This document shows, piece after piece, positions 1-10,140 of a stretch of DNA of 31,166 nt (its first letter is position 1; every line of letters starts with the position of its first letter). The translations under genes were made by a program, and so were the position numbers. Below the pieces are notes generated by a model. It was not told the DNA's origin. It made no database searches and saw only the letters and a program-made list of their open reading frames with translations. This DNA comes from Lingula anatina. Lineage: Eukaryota > Brachiopoda > Lingulata > Lingulida > Lingulidae. The stretch lies in contig NW_019775465.1 of NCBI RefSeq assembly GCF_001039355.2, positions 74,500 through 105,665 on the forward strand. The letters are read 5' to 3'.

Positions 1-647
1 ATGTATTTATTGTCGTTTAACGGGTCAACGATGACGTGTCTTAGGAGAAAGGTCATTAGGAGGTACAGGGGGCGCTGTATTCAAAAGGTGAACAGATCAC
101 GTGAGGAAGGGAAACGATCATTCGAAGTCGAGCTACGCTAATGTACAGACATTCCAGTTTATTCCAAATAAAAGTTTTTGTATAAAAACATTTGTATAAA
201 GATGGGGTTTGATTATACGTTATAAAATTATCAGATTCATGTAAGTACGAACTATACCGGAATTGGAATTAGGCTATGCGGGAAATGTAACTGGTGACGG
301 AGCAAAAGTTTGTATGTAATATTGTATCGTCTGTACACAGGCAGAGGCACATCGACTCATTCCTATTTATAAATAAATGATTTGGTGTTTGAAGATGAAG
401 TGGTTTTATTCGTTGAGAGTTATTAGACGATAAATAATTTATATACGTTTAAGCGTAAGCGAATTAGAATATAACAATAATAACTTATTTGCTTTACTTG
501 CTTATTTTAAAGGTAAAGTACGAGGTAAAGTTCAGTTGTTGTATTATAATAATAGTTGAATTGTAGTAATTGTTAGTTTAACAATTTAAAGTAATTGTTT
601 ATATTGTAATAATAGGGGGGAGTTTTGTTCGCCAAAAGGGGGGAGAG
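1..647 (+). mobile_element. 3' internal region of an LTR retrotransposon
   Basis: This stretch ends in a purine-rich tract (about 635-647, AAAAGGGGGGAGAG) directly before a TGTGACG start typical of Ty3/gypsy-type LTRs. A second G-rich run lies at 613-622. Frame 1 is open for 47 codons from base 1 to a TAA at 142-144, which could be the very end of a pol-type frame, but I recognise no domain in it. The rest is AT-rich and non-coding. The 5' part of the element lies outside the window, so family and completeness cannot be judged. Confidence 0.4.
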
Positions 648-941
648 TGTGACGATATAGTGCGTTAGATGAGATTATTTTATATTGCTAAGTGTTGTCC
701 GGTGTGCAAGTTTGAATCTCTCCCGTGATTGGTAACCTAAAGGTAAAACTGTTCACTGTATAGTTGGTTCTGATTGGTAAACGTGTACTATCTGAACTTG
801 TATATAAGGTCCGACTTGAAATAAATCGGTCTCTTTGTTGGGACTTTTGGCTCTAGCCTCTGTGTTCTTGGCTTTTTTGGTCCTCTTTGCGGCTCTCTTT
901 GGCTCTTTACGGCTCTTAACTCTGAGATACCAGTAAGTACA
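648..941 (+). repeat. Long terminal repeat (probable 3' LTR, Ty3/gypsy-like)
   Basis: The repeat begins TGTGACGATATAG directly after a polypurine tract. It contains a TATA box (TATATAAGG, about 801-809) and, just downstream, AATAAA (about 820-825). This order of TATA box then poly(A) signal is that of an LTR with U3 and R regions. A TG...CA pair would place the end near 941 (AGTAAGTACA), but any end between 935 and 1015 is possible, because no second LTR is in the window to compare and the 5' target duplication is not visible. Confidence 0.45.
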
Positions 942-1065
942 TTGTTATTTGTACCTTCATAAGGCACTCGGCCGCGAAGGCGTAACAGGAATCCCAGCTG
1001 GGGAATCCCACAAGAGGAACCAAGTTCGATTTCTGAGCTCGCATGTCGGAGGAAGCACATTCAAA

Positions 1066-3352
1066 ATGAGTGGATTTTCCGACAAAAACTTGTAAGAAAA
1101 TATTGGAAAACGTCTTTCTGAATAATTTTTAATATATTTCAAGATAGTTTTATGTATAGATAAGCGTTTTATCGCTGCAAAGCACGGCAGTAAAATACGT
1201 CGATGCGGGTTCTTCATGGACCAAACGTTACTTCCGGAAAGTTACGTGAAAAGTTACAAGAGTTTATAAGTCCGAGACTTACAAGAGTTTTGAGAATACC
1301 GTGTAAGTCTAAGATACAAATTCACGTAAATAGTTACAAATTGTTGTAAATTACAAAGTTTTGAGAATACGGCCCCAGGACCGTAAGTGAGCAGGCTTTA
1401 CTAGTAGAACTCGTGGAAGCAGACCACAGCACAATCAGGAACAAACACACATCAAGCTTGGACAACAAGTCCAAGCTTGATGTGTGGATCAAGATTAGCA
1501 GAAAAATCACTGCTGTTGGTACAGCAAGCAGAACGCACGAGGAATGTAAGGAAAAGTGGCGGCAGCTGGTTACTGCGGCCAAGAAGGCCCACTGTGGGCT
1601 ACGCAGCCACAGTGGCAAGACTGGGGGTGGAGCTCCTGCTCCACCCCTGGATGCCACAACGGAAAAGATAATTGAACTACACAAGGATGACCCAGCCTTT
1701 AATGGCGTATCCGACGGCTTTGAGACAACAGGTAGGCCTATTTAATGCTTAATTTTTTTTTTACAATTATTGATTTAATAAATAGATTAGTGATTTTATA
1801 AATGCTATGCTGACGATAATACACTTTGTCGTCTGCTTCGGAGACGTGCATTTCAAATGACCTTGACCTTACGCTCGTCGAAACATTTTCTATTGGTGGA
1901 ACTCAAGAAAAAGCAACTAATGTGATTGTTACCTTTTATAATGATAAAAACCTGCGTTGAACATTTAGACATGTATTTCCATCCAGTGCATTGTTCTTGG
2001 CCTCTTTTACTCTAAGATAAAACCTCCGATGCACTACTGTCGTAATGTCCCATTCCCATGCCGTCGAAAATGTTTCAGAAAAACTACAAAAAACAATATT
2101 TCCTCGACTGTGAAGAGATCTAACAGTAATGGGCATCGTTGTCCTCGAACTAAACATGTTGATAAGTGATTATAATCCCAATATCCTATCCAATCCTGGC
2201 AAATGAGTTAAAAAATACAGCGTAAGCTCCTCCATGAATCAAACGGTGAAACCGAACTGCGTTTGAGCGCACTTGTTTTGACCGGTTCAAAAGTGAGTGA
2301 CAGCTCAGAACTGGGTCACGAGATCATTGCGTGCCAGGCAAGAGTACTTGAGCAAAATTACAATGGACTTGTGTCTCTTTTGTTTATATAAAGAAACTTA
2401 GATACCCACTCTCCCACATACACTAAAATAAGGGAAATTTGCTAATGCCATTTCCATGTCATTTTTACTCTCACAAATGATATCATACTGTATCAATTCT
2501 CTAAAATCAAAACAAATATTTTATTTCAATAAAATAATTAAAATAATTGAAAATGCAAATTGTTTTAATTGATGTGAATTTTCTTTGTTCTTTGAAATGG
2601 CAGAAATCCCCAATTTGCAAGGAAGTACAGATGATATAGTCACAGTGGATTTTGAATCACTGTTAGATGATTTAGATTACCAAAGTATGTTTATAAATCT
2701 ATGTACTTTTTTTAAAAAATGAATAAATAAAAAAAATAAAATAATAATAATAATAATAATAATAATATCATAAAAATATTCAAAAGGAAACTAGTTTTTA
2801 CCAGATTATGGATAGTTATTAAAAAAAAGTAAAAAAAGTAAAATATACTAGTAGTGTTATACAGTGTATGTATTTTTATTACAGGTAAATATTATATAAT
2901 TTTACAACTATTTACAGATCCTCCACCATTCCCATCCCCGCCTCCCGTCCCCACTATACAAGCACAAGTCAAGATGTACCCCAAATTCCAAAGAAAAGAA
3001 AGAAGCATACATGTAGCATGTCAAGAACAGGTAAGACATATTGAAAAGCCAATACAGACTTCAGTTATACACAATATGTTATACTGTCTGTGCTTGTACC
3101 GAAAGTATCTGTCTTCATTTGTTATGTTAAGTAAAAATAACATTTTTTTAAATAAGAGGCTTGAACTTTTGCATAGGTAACATTACAGCATATGATATAT
3201 CTCTTTTCTTCATTGTAGAAAAAACAGAATCAGAGTTGGAGACTCTACAGAAGCAAGTTTTGAAGCAGGAGGCAATTAATGCCAAGCTAACTGAGAAGAA
3301 ACTGCTTTTAGAGATTCAATTATTAGAAAAGCAACTTTTAGCAACTGAATAG
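1066..3352 (+). CDS. Myb/SANT-like accessory protein of a PIF/Harbinger transposon (NAIF1-like)
   Basis: Predicted five-exon gene: 1066-1091, 1379-1731, 2604-2684, 2918-3030 and 3236-3352, joining in phase to about 229 residues. Donors are GTAAGA, GTAGGC, GTATGT and GTAAGA, and acceptors end in AG. The start ATG has a good context (CAAAATGA). Residues about 10-125 form the Myb/SANT-like domain of Harbinger accessory and NAIF1 proteins: W45, W69, the RTHEECKEKW helix, then the TGGG...PPLD linker. A Pro-rich stretch follows (PPPFPSPPPVP), then a C-terminal heptad-rich coiled coil ending QLLATE-stop. In this family the protein binds element DNA and helps the transposase enter the nucleus. It runs convergently towards the transposase gene at 3988-8223. 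The last acceptor is the weak point: the stronger site at 3217-3218 gives the wrong phase, while the AG at 3234-3235 fits. Exon 1 is inferred from phase and donor alone. Confidence 0.75.
1240..1376 (-). repeat. Harbinger-type terminal repeat fragment in Myb intron 1
   Basis: Read on the - strand from 1376, the sequence starts GGGCCGTATTCTCAAAAC and the core GTATTCTCAAAAC recurs near 1300. This resembles the ends of PIF/Harbinger MITEs, with a CAG (a CWG-type target) at 1376-1378 directly outside. That same CAG serves as the predicted splice acceptor of Myb exon 2. No matching opposite end is visible, so it is a one-ended remnant, or the similarity is fortuitous. Confidence 0.35.
1446..1486 (+). 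repeat. Perfect 18-bp inverted repeat inside the Myb exon
   Basis: CACACATCAAGCTTGGAC at 1446-1463 is exactly reverse-complemented at 1469-1486, with a 5-base AACAA loop. It lies in the codons for the segment between the first helix and W45 of the Myb-like domain. It also explains why the opposite strand carries an open frame with a similar peptide; that frame is a shadow, not a gene. Confidence 0.9.
1732..2603 (+). other. Myb-gene intron 2, no further gene seen
   Basis: AT-rich intronic sequence between the donor GTAGGC and the acceptor ...AAATGGCAG. The - strand frame at 1936-2157 shows no recognisable domain. I see nothing else here. Confidence 0.5.
2737..2766. repeat. AT-rich simple repeat, (AAT)n
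   Basis: About eight AAT units lie in intron 3 of the Myb-like gene. This is an ordinary microsatellite. Confidence 0.8.
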
Positions 3353-3442
3353 AGCTAGTTAATTTATTGCTAACAAAAGTTGCTTCTCTAACAGTGGGAT
3401 CTCTAAAAGCAAATTTCTTTCAGATTATTTTATTATGCATTA

Positions 3443-3580
3443 TTAGTTCCTCCTGTCCAACGTTGGGCATTGGGTGGCAAACTTTTTCAAACTTGTCCGG
3501 TCGGCAGAGGCCTTCTCTATCTCCTCCCACCTGATGTTGCCTCTTTGCAGATCATTCTGGAAGGTTCTCCTCCAGGTTAT
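3443..3580 (-). mobile_element. 3'-end fragment of a non-LTR retrotransposon (LINE)
   Basis: Read on the - strand, the segment encodes a peptide that includes TWRRTFQNDLQRGN and IRWEEIEKASADRTS and ends CPTLDRRN-stop. This arrangement (Trp-Arg-Arg, then W-E-E, then DR, then a cysteine just before the stop) is the usual C-terminal tail of LINE endonuclease/reverse-transcriptase proteins. Only the last ~45 codons are present, consistent with 5' truncation. It lies between the convergent Myb and transposase genes, so it inserted into the Harbinger element or lay in its spacer. The LINE clade cannot be named from so short a piece. Confidence 0.6.
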
Positions 3581-3987
3581 CCAATAGTTGTATAAAATGT
3601 TTAAATTGTTAAATGTTTATGTATATCAATACTCTTTGTCAACAGCAAAGCAGGCATATTATTGTTTTTTGCAGATTTACATGACTTATAGTTGTATAAA
3701 TGTTTCTAAAATGTTAAATGTTAATATATCTTTACTCATTGTCAATTACAGTATTAAAATATTATTAGTTTATTAATCAACATCATATGTACAATATGAC
3801 AATATACATGTACTAGTAGTAAATGTTACAGTAGTATGTATATACATGTAAATAGATCAATTTATTACTTAAAATAATATTACAGTTCTTTGTACTTGAA
3901 ACTTAAATTTAAAATTAAACAGTATATATTACATCAAAATATATTAAAGTTTTTTCTTCTTGGCTATATTCATAGTTCTTATTATTA

Positions 3988-6900
3988 TTAAGAGAAAAAT
4001 GCCCTTGCCACATGGTCCCTTACGGCCCTACCATCTTCAGGGCCATTGTACTGAATTCCCATATTTGGGCCTGGACCAGGGTCATTTCCATCTGGCAGTG
4101 GCTCATTCCTAATAATAGCTATGTTGTGCAAGACTGCACACGCACCAATGATATTGCACACCCTCCCTGGTGACATTCGTAATTCAGCATGAAGGCAGTG
4201 AAATCTGGAAATAAATAGAATACCCAATAGAAGCAAATAATTTATGTAGACAGCAAAATTTGGAAAATATAGTAACTGAATAAATTAATGGAATATTTAA
4301 GTATTAAATGCATTGGCTGGTACATTTTTAAATGAAGCAAAGAAGCAGTGACCCCCCCTCCCCCCCCCCCCAGCATGAGCCCCCTGTACATATATATTCA
4401 CAAACATAATTTTATAGCAATTTTTGGTGGATATTGCAAGCTAGTTACCTTCTTTTCCATATTCCAAATACTCTCTCAATCAATGTCCGTGTTACTTTAT
4501 GGGATCTGTTAAACCTCTCTTGGGCCCTGGTGGTGGGATTCAGGTATGGTGTTAGCAGGTATGGTTTGCAGGCATATCCGCTGTCACCAAGAAGTGTACC
4601 CAACTCTGATGTATTATGCCTTGCTAGCTCTCTTCCGAGAGAGGAGGTGTTAAATACATGCGAGTCGTGGACACTCCCTAGCCACTTTGCCACAATATTT
4701 GTGAATTTCCCTGCAATTTAATAAATATTTATATTTAAACATTTTATATTATAATTATTTCATGTTTTATAAAGAAACCAAAACTTAACCACGCCCTGTT
4801 TCAATTTAATAATCAGGGGGTAGCTACATATAACGAATGGGCATGAAGAACAAAATCATTATCGCACACATCGATTAGTCATGCCTTATTTACATTCTGA
4901 AGGAATGCAGTCGGTGCTACTCGGTGCAAGGTTGTCCGGAACCGCGCAAATTTAGATATAACCCAAATTTAGAATTGAGCTCGAAATGCGGACACCGTTG
5001 GATACTTTAGTTAGGATAACGCGTTAGTGTAACCTTCCAGATTCGCTGTCTAAATCGTTACGTCTAAATCGCTACAGAGGAATCCACACTGACAAAAATG
5101 ACCAGTTTCAATCGTTTAATGTGAACTCGTTGCCGGCTTAGGTACATTCTGATTCTCTATTCAATATTACACACTTTTAGTACGTACTCCAGCCAATGGC
5201 TTCATGCACTTCTTATCACTGGCTTCTTAATGTGACAGGTAAACAAGCCTTACTCAGCCTCTTCAAAATTGACACAATGTATTATGGAGAATAATATTAG
5301 TTATGACTTGAAATTATTGACATCGTCCATGAATTATTAAATGTCTCCGACGTATTCCTCCCTTTCCCAAACAAAGAAAAATAGAATATTTATGACATTT
5401 TTCTTTCTTAATATGTAGCCTACTGCATTAAAAGGGTTATATTATGTACCTTAAGTTTTAATAATAATGTAAGCAGTGAATATGTCAGGAACCATAGTGT
5501 ATAGAAAAAAAGTGTAATTAGTACTTTTAAAACTTTCATACATGATGTTGTATTAACTCAATCAGAGGAAGCCATTGTTTGATAAAATTCAGACATGGGA
5601 AGCCAAGTTGTACAAGTTGTTCAGATAATGCTTCACACCTTGCAGTTCAAATTTTAATGTCCTTTGTTCCGAAGCCAGTAATCTGTTAGAACTAGATTAC
5701 AGGGTGTTATTAGGAGTGACCACCAGGAAAGGGTGGACTTGTGTTTGAAGTAACCGATCAGTTTTTAAGTTAGGTGATGGACAGTTTAACTGATAAAGTT
5801 TAGTATAAAGAAACCTGTAAACTTAAATCTAGGGGAGGATATTGGAGAGAGAGGAGGAGAGAGGTCATACTTGCCTCATGTAACTTTTAGTGTGGCAAAA
5901 TATATTCTGTTGAAGTTACAACATGGAGTCGTTTCATTCTTTTCCGTGTGCAGAATTTAAGACAAGGAACCTGGGAATCCCTGTAGCAATATTACAGATA
6001 GCGTTATCCAAAGTTGTGAGCCCATTATGCACAAACCCCTAGGGTTTTATTATTAAAAAGGTATTTAATGTAATGTGGGGGCCCCCGGGATGGTCGTAAG
6101 GGGGTTCCCCACAAGGTGAAAGGTCATATCACAAAGATGGCCGCTCACTCGGTTACGTACCTATACTCCCCCGCACCGATACTCCCCCGCTTCTTTACAT
6201 CCCTGCACCGATACTCCCCCGCACCGACACTCCCTCGCACCGATACTTCCCCGCTTCTTTACATCCCCGCACCGATACTCCCCCGCACTGATACTCCCTC
6301 GTACCGATACTCCGCAAAAACACTCCTTGGCTTTGTAAACCCCATTCGTAATTTACAACACTTTCTATAATGCTTTTTTTTTCAAGATGCACCAATCTCT
6401 TGGGACCCAGAATTGACTAATTTTATTCGAAATATATTGGGAAAAATAAAGAACGTTACACGAAGTCGATCTCAGACTTAGTGTGCAGCTTGACAGTACG
6501 TAGGTCTACAGCTCTTTCTTGTGATTTTTGAGAAATGTTTTTGCAAAATTAATTTCGTTCTCCTACTGTACTCAGTAGTTACTGTATATATATTGTACGG
6601 CCTTTTATTTATTTATTTATTTATTTATTTTATTAACTTAAGGCAAAGTTAGTTTTAATCTAAGATAACGCAGCTATGTCTTTTTTTTTCAGGCAACGAT
6701 GAATTCGTAAAATTATTAAGTAATAAAAAAGAAGTGCTAAAGCTTCGTTTTCTGTCTTTTTCCTCCAACCTTCTTTTCTACTCTTTAAGCTTCTTTCCCT
6801 TGTCTTTTGAATCTGAATTAGATTAGAATCTGAATTGAGCAAAATTCAAAATTTTTGAAAATTGTTGCACAACGAAATTGTCGAGACACGAGCATGCGTC

Positions 6901-8223
6901 GTGAGCACGCCTTTTATACTCGCAGTCCCGTCGTTTGTTCGTTATAGATGTGAGGGCGTGCGCCGTACTCAACACGAAAAGGGCTCTTTCTCCTTCATTT
7001 CTTGCGGCGTGCATCTTGGACCAGGCAAGTCTCACTTGCAAACCAATCGCAAACTCCTTAGAAAGGGAGCAAATTACGCTTGCAGCCTCGCTGTTCGCAG
7101 ATTATTCGTAGAATCTATTGGAAATGTTCAATATCCTCCGTACGTGCTTACATACGTGCGAACTCGAAATTTCGCATAAAGGACTTGCGTGGTACAGTAC
7201 ATGAGATTCTCCGCAAAATTTGGACTTAAACGGGTCGTAGATTCTGATCCACTTACCTAGACTGACCCTAACCTGTATAATTAAATGGAGGGTTGACTCT
7301 GTTACTCGATCCTCAGTTTCGTCAAAATTGCATAGGGGGAGTAACGGTGCGGGGAAACAACAACGCGGGGGAGTATCGGTGCGGGGGAGTAACGGTGCGC
7401 GTATAACGGCAATTTTACAGGGGGTTTATCGATGCAGAGATCTATTGGTGTGGGGTCGTATCGATGTGCCAAAATTTACTAAGGGGGAGTATCGGTGCGG
7501 GGGAGTATCGGTGCGGGGGAGTAACGGTGCGGGGAAGTATCGGCATGACCCCGCTCACTCGCCGGAATGACAGTGTCTCATCTACAGTTATTTTTCACTT
7601 TTTTTGCCGGTAAGGACCATTAGTTTGAATTAAAATTTCTAAACAAAATACACACCTTTGTGGTCACATACGGCCTGTACGTTAATGTTGTGAAAGTTTT
7701 TTCTGTTCACGAACGCTGGTTCGTTTTCACTAGGCGCTTGAATCCTCACATGAGTGCAGTCAATGCAACAAATACATCCCGGAAAACCAGCTATCCTTAA
7801 AAAAAAACCGTCACTCATACCTGCGCTAGCCTGGGGTGTAACAGGAAATTTGATGAAGTCAGCTTGATGTTCACACAGAGCCAAGGCCACCTTTCTGACC
7901 ACTCGACTTACAGTCGATTTGCTGGGCCCAACGGTGTCCCCCACAACTTGCAAAAAAGAACCGGAGGCGAAAAATCGCAGTGCTATTAGAAGTTGCTCTC
8001 TAACACTCAAAGAATGATTCCTTTCTGTCTCTGGAGCTATTTGGTTGTGAAGTAAGTTTTCTAAGTACAGTATCGAATTTCTACTGAATCTAAATCTTTC
8101 AATGAGTTCTTGCTCAGTTGCTCCAGCAAAATCAAATAAATCTCTACTGAAATTTCTGTCTCTTCTCAGTCTAAAAGGTATATATCTGCGAGGATTTCTG
8201 GCAAACCGCAGCAGGTTTGCCAT
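3988..8223 (-). CDS. HARBI1-like: PIF/Harbinger (HARBI1-like) DDE transposase
   Basis: Three exons on the - strand: 8223-7656, 4710-4449 and 4204-3988. They give 1047 nt, or 348 residues plus stop, close to the usual HARBI1 length of about 350. Donors are GTGTGT and GTAACT; acceptors are TTGCAG and TTCCAG. Residues 1-130 hold the N-terminal region with a helix-turn-helix-like segment (SKSTVSRVVRKV, about 101-112). The DDE_Tnp_4 nuclease follows: D155 in CCIDCTH, the FVNRKNFHNINVQAVCD block, D205 in GSVHDS, D232 in LLGDSGY and E268 in LIERVFG. The exon 2-3 join restores ERVFGIWKRRFHCLH, the family signature. It cuts and pastes element DNA in the nucleus together with the Myb-like partner. No inactivating change is visible. 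Intron 1 is 2945 bp and contains another element. Confidence 0.85.
4349..4371. repeat. C-rich tract in transposase intron 2
   Basis: A run of almost only C on the + strand (G on the coding strand) within intron 2 of the transposase. It is a simple low-complexity tract with no other meaning visible. Confidence 0.7.
4711..6140. other. Distal part of transposase intron 1, no gene seen
   Basis: AT-rich sequence without a recognisable coding segment. It contains a short repeated motif (TCTAAATCGTTACG/TCTAAATCGCTACAG near 5050-5075) and a GGGGGCCCCCGGG palindrome near 6076. Nothing else is supported. Confidence 0.4.
6141..7561. mobile_element. Foldback-like element with inverted arrays of a 16-bp subrepeat
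   Basis: Several imperfect copies of ACCGATACTCCCCCGC occupy about 6165-6315, and copies of its reverse complement (GGGGGAGTATCGGTGC) occupy about 7334-7548. The arrays are thus inverted relative to each other, around some 1.0 kb of unrelated AT-rich DNA that includes a (TTTA)n tract. An identical 11-base sequence, CCGCTCACTCG, flanks the whole unit in direct orientation at 6141-6151 and 7551-7561, which fits a target-site duplication. Long inverted ends built of short tandem repeats are the hallmark of foldback elements. No transposase frame is recognisable inside, so it would be non-autonomous. Open frames over the arrays are repeat translations. Confidence 0.6.
6606..6633. repeat. (TTTA)n microsatellite
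   Basis: Seven TTTA units in the centre of the foldback-like element. This is an ordinary simple repeat. Confidence 0.85.
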
Positions 8224-8407
8224 TTTTATCCGGCGGTTAAGGAATTTAAACTACCTCCCTTGATCGTATAAATTTAACCAACCGTTTAGGAGATTTAACC
8301 GTTGGTTAGTGCTAAACGACGTTTATGAAACCCGGTTAAACGTCGTTTAAGTTAAACACTGGATTTAACCGGTGGTTAGTGCTAAACGTCCTTTATAAAA
8401 CTGGGCC
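8224..8407 (-). repeat. Right terminal region of the autonomous Harbinger element
   Basis: Read inwards from 8407 on the - strand, the terminus begins GGCCCAGTTTTATAAAGG. A core containing GGTTAGTGCTAAACG with flanking TTTAACCG occurs twice in tandem (about 8290 and 8360), so the terminal motif is internally duplicated. The transposase ATG is at 8223, leaving under 200 bases for promoter and leader. CTG at 8408-8410 is the likely target duplication; the paralogous uninterrupted site at 16450-16452 reads CAG. The matching left end is not found in the window. Confidence 0.65.
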
Positions 8408-8429
8408 CTGACGATTATACAATGATCTG

Positions 8430-9382
8430 GGCCCGGTTTCATCAAGGCTGGATAGCGCTATCCTATGGCTAAAAATGGCCGCTATCCTCTGGATAGAGCT
8501 GTCCAGAGGATAGTGCGTTTCATCAACAGTGGATAGCGTTATCCAGGGGATAAATCAGCTTATCCAGAGGATAAAGTTGTCCGCTCAAAATAGGTGGGAT
8601 AAATCTGCTATCATGCTGTTAAATCATCAAAAATGGCGAACCTGTTTGCTTTGGAAGTAAATCCTATGAGATTTCACAGGCGAAGAATGATTAGAAAGAG
8701 AATTTTAGAAGATGTATGTTTGCTTTTGATGATTTAAGTGATGCTGAATCAATAGATTACATAACAGACTTTATCAAAGTTGACATCGCGCCTGCTACGA
8801 ACAAAACCCATGCAATCTCCCTGGGAGACCAATTAACTTTATTTTACTAAAACATACCTTTTAAATCGACGAAATATGTCTACACTGCTATCGACAGAAT
8901 CTGCCAAATGTGCCAAGTCAGCCATTTTGTTAGAAAGTATGTCACGACCTTGCCCTTCAACTGCAAATCTGTGTAAACATTGCATGAGGCACAACTAATG
9001 CAATGTGATGTGTTATTGACACTGACACTAAAATATCCTGTAGATATTTTCCCAATTATTTTCATGAATGTACCATCTTGAAATATACTTAGAATATTGT
9101 TTATTATGGGTTATTTATTTTCCAAATATGGTATAGACCACTTTTTGTTTGCAACTATCATGGCTTTTATAATGTTTATAGCAACCAACTGCATTGTGGG
9201 AATGTCTTTTTCCAAATATGGTATTGGATACATTTTTATCCATTGTATTACTATCATGCTCTTTATCCAGCCTTTATGAAACACAAATTTACACAGAGGA
9301 TAACTATCCAGAGAATAAGAGATTTATACCATGGATAGTGTTATCCACAGGATAGCCTATCCAGCCTTGATGAAACCGGGCC
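8430..9382. mobile_element. Non-autonomous Harbinger element (MITE-like) with CTG target duplications
   Basis: The ends are perfect inverted repeats for 25 bases (GGCCCGGTTTCATCAAGGCT...) and remain similar for about 40. CTG flanks both sides (8427-8429 and 9383-9385), the 3-bp duplication expected of PIF/Harbinger. The subterminal regions are crowded with palindromic GGATA...TATCC motifs, probable transposase-binding sites. Inside are a broken transposase start (8633-8850) and a repeated TTTTTCCAAATATGGTAT motif near 9118 and 9208. The termini differ from those of the neighbouring autonomous copy beyond the first bases, so it belongs to a separate family. The uninterrupted paralogous site at 16453-16480 confirms both boundaries. 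Confidence 0.8.
8633..8850 (+). pseudogene. Degenerate HARBI1-like transposase N-terminus
   Basis: An ATG at 8633 opens MANLFALEVNPMRFHRRRM, which parallels the MANLLRFARNPRRY start of the intact transposase. The frame is lost near 8715-8720. A second frame then continues FAFDDLSDAES...YITDFIKVDIAPATNKTHAIS to a stop at 8848-8850, matching the ...LLHNQIAPETERNHSLS block of the intact copy. The HTH core and the whole DDE nuclease are missing. This shows that the enclosing element is an internally deleted derivative of a once autonomous Harbinger transposon. Confidence 0.65.
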
Positions 9383-9959
9383 CTGTTGATTTTTCTACAA
9401 AAACACTCTACCGAACGATAAAGTATATGCTTAAATTTTATTTTGTACACCAAAGTAATGTTCATGTATAGATTTCATTGAGTATTCGCCCAAGTTAGTA
9501 GCGTGTATCAAAATGGCGTCACGTAAAACGGAAATGTAAACATGCTCTTTTGAATTGTGCCAAATACAGCTTAAGAATTTTTTTCTTTTGTCTGCTCATG
9601 TATTTTGATAGTTTGAGATTCGTTTTTGAACATATAGAAAAATTAAGATGTGCGGAGACCTGTAACTTGCAGATTTTCGACATTTCCAACAAGGTGTATA
9701 TTTACTGTCATGATCAATGTGTCGAGTGACAAATGCAAAGACTTATCTCGAATCTTGTATGAATGTTGCAGTTCTACATTGAATATTTGCTTTTGATGCC
9801 ATTTATGTGTTTTGGTGTTGATAAGGTTACACGAATTGTGAATTGACATGTAGTTTGCTTGGTCCTGCTTACAGTATATATATATACATGTAAGTACATG
9901 GGGATTTTTCGGTAAAAGGTCCACTTTTTCAGAAAAAGACACTCCCCCTTTAAAATTGC

Positions 9960-10140
9960 TGGCTACGGGCTTGATAAATAAATAAATAAAAAATATTATT
10001 TAAAGAATAAAGTAAATAATTAGGTTACATTAAGAATCAAATAAAAAATAGATAAAAATTAGATGATTTAAATCATTAAATTAAATTAATAAATAATAAA
10101 TAAATTATGATTTAATAATTGAATGAATAAATCGCTGTGA
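9960..10140. repeat. AT-rich low-complexity tract (TAAA/AATA-rich)
   Basis: Runs of AAATAAATAAATAAA and related A/T words, with almost no G or C. No coding content. Confidence 0.7.

Larger units (their letters stand above)
8408..9930 (+). repeat. Duplicated segment, copy 1 (interrupted by the MITE)
   Basis: After removal of the insert at 8430-9385, bases 8411-8429 plus 9386-9930 align with 16453-17140 in the same orientation. Shared runs include TTTTGAATTGTGCCAAAT, an AAAATGGCG motif followed by AATGTAAACA, and CCTGTAACTT. The two copies are clearly diverged, so the duplication is old. Neither copy has a supported reading frame here. It could be a segmental duplication of a 5' gene region or two copies of an unrecognised dispersed repeat. 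Confidence 0.65.

Noticed and set aside
1334-1684. Open frame on the - strand, 116 codons
   Set aside because: It lies opposite the Myb-like exon, and its resemblance to that protein comes from the 18-bp hairpin. It is a shadow.
6116-6395. Proline/arginine-rich open frames over the left 16-bp array (both strands)
   Set aside because: The peptide periodicity simply mirrors the DNA subrepeat. No start context or domain.
6862-7179. 105-codon open frame in the core of the foldback-like element
   Set aside because: No recognisable domain, motif or splice signal. It could be chance.
7328-7570. Gly/Arg-rich open frame over the right 16-bp array
   Set aside because: Translation of the subrepeats, not a gene.
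9097-9279. Hydrophobic 60-codon frame resembling a membrane protein
   Set aside because: It lies in AT-rich sequence of the non-autonomous element and includes its TTTTTCCAAATATGGTAT repeat. Hydrophobicity follows from T-rich codons.
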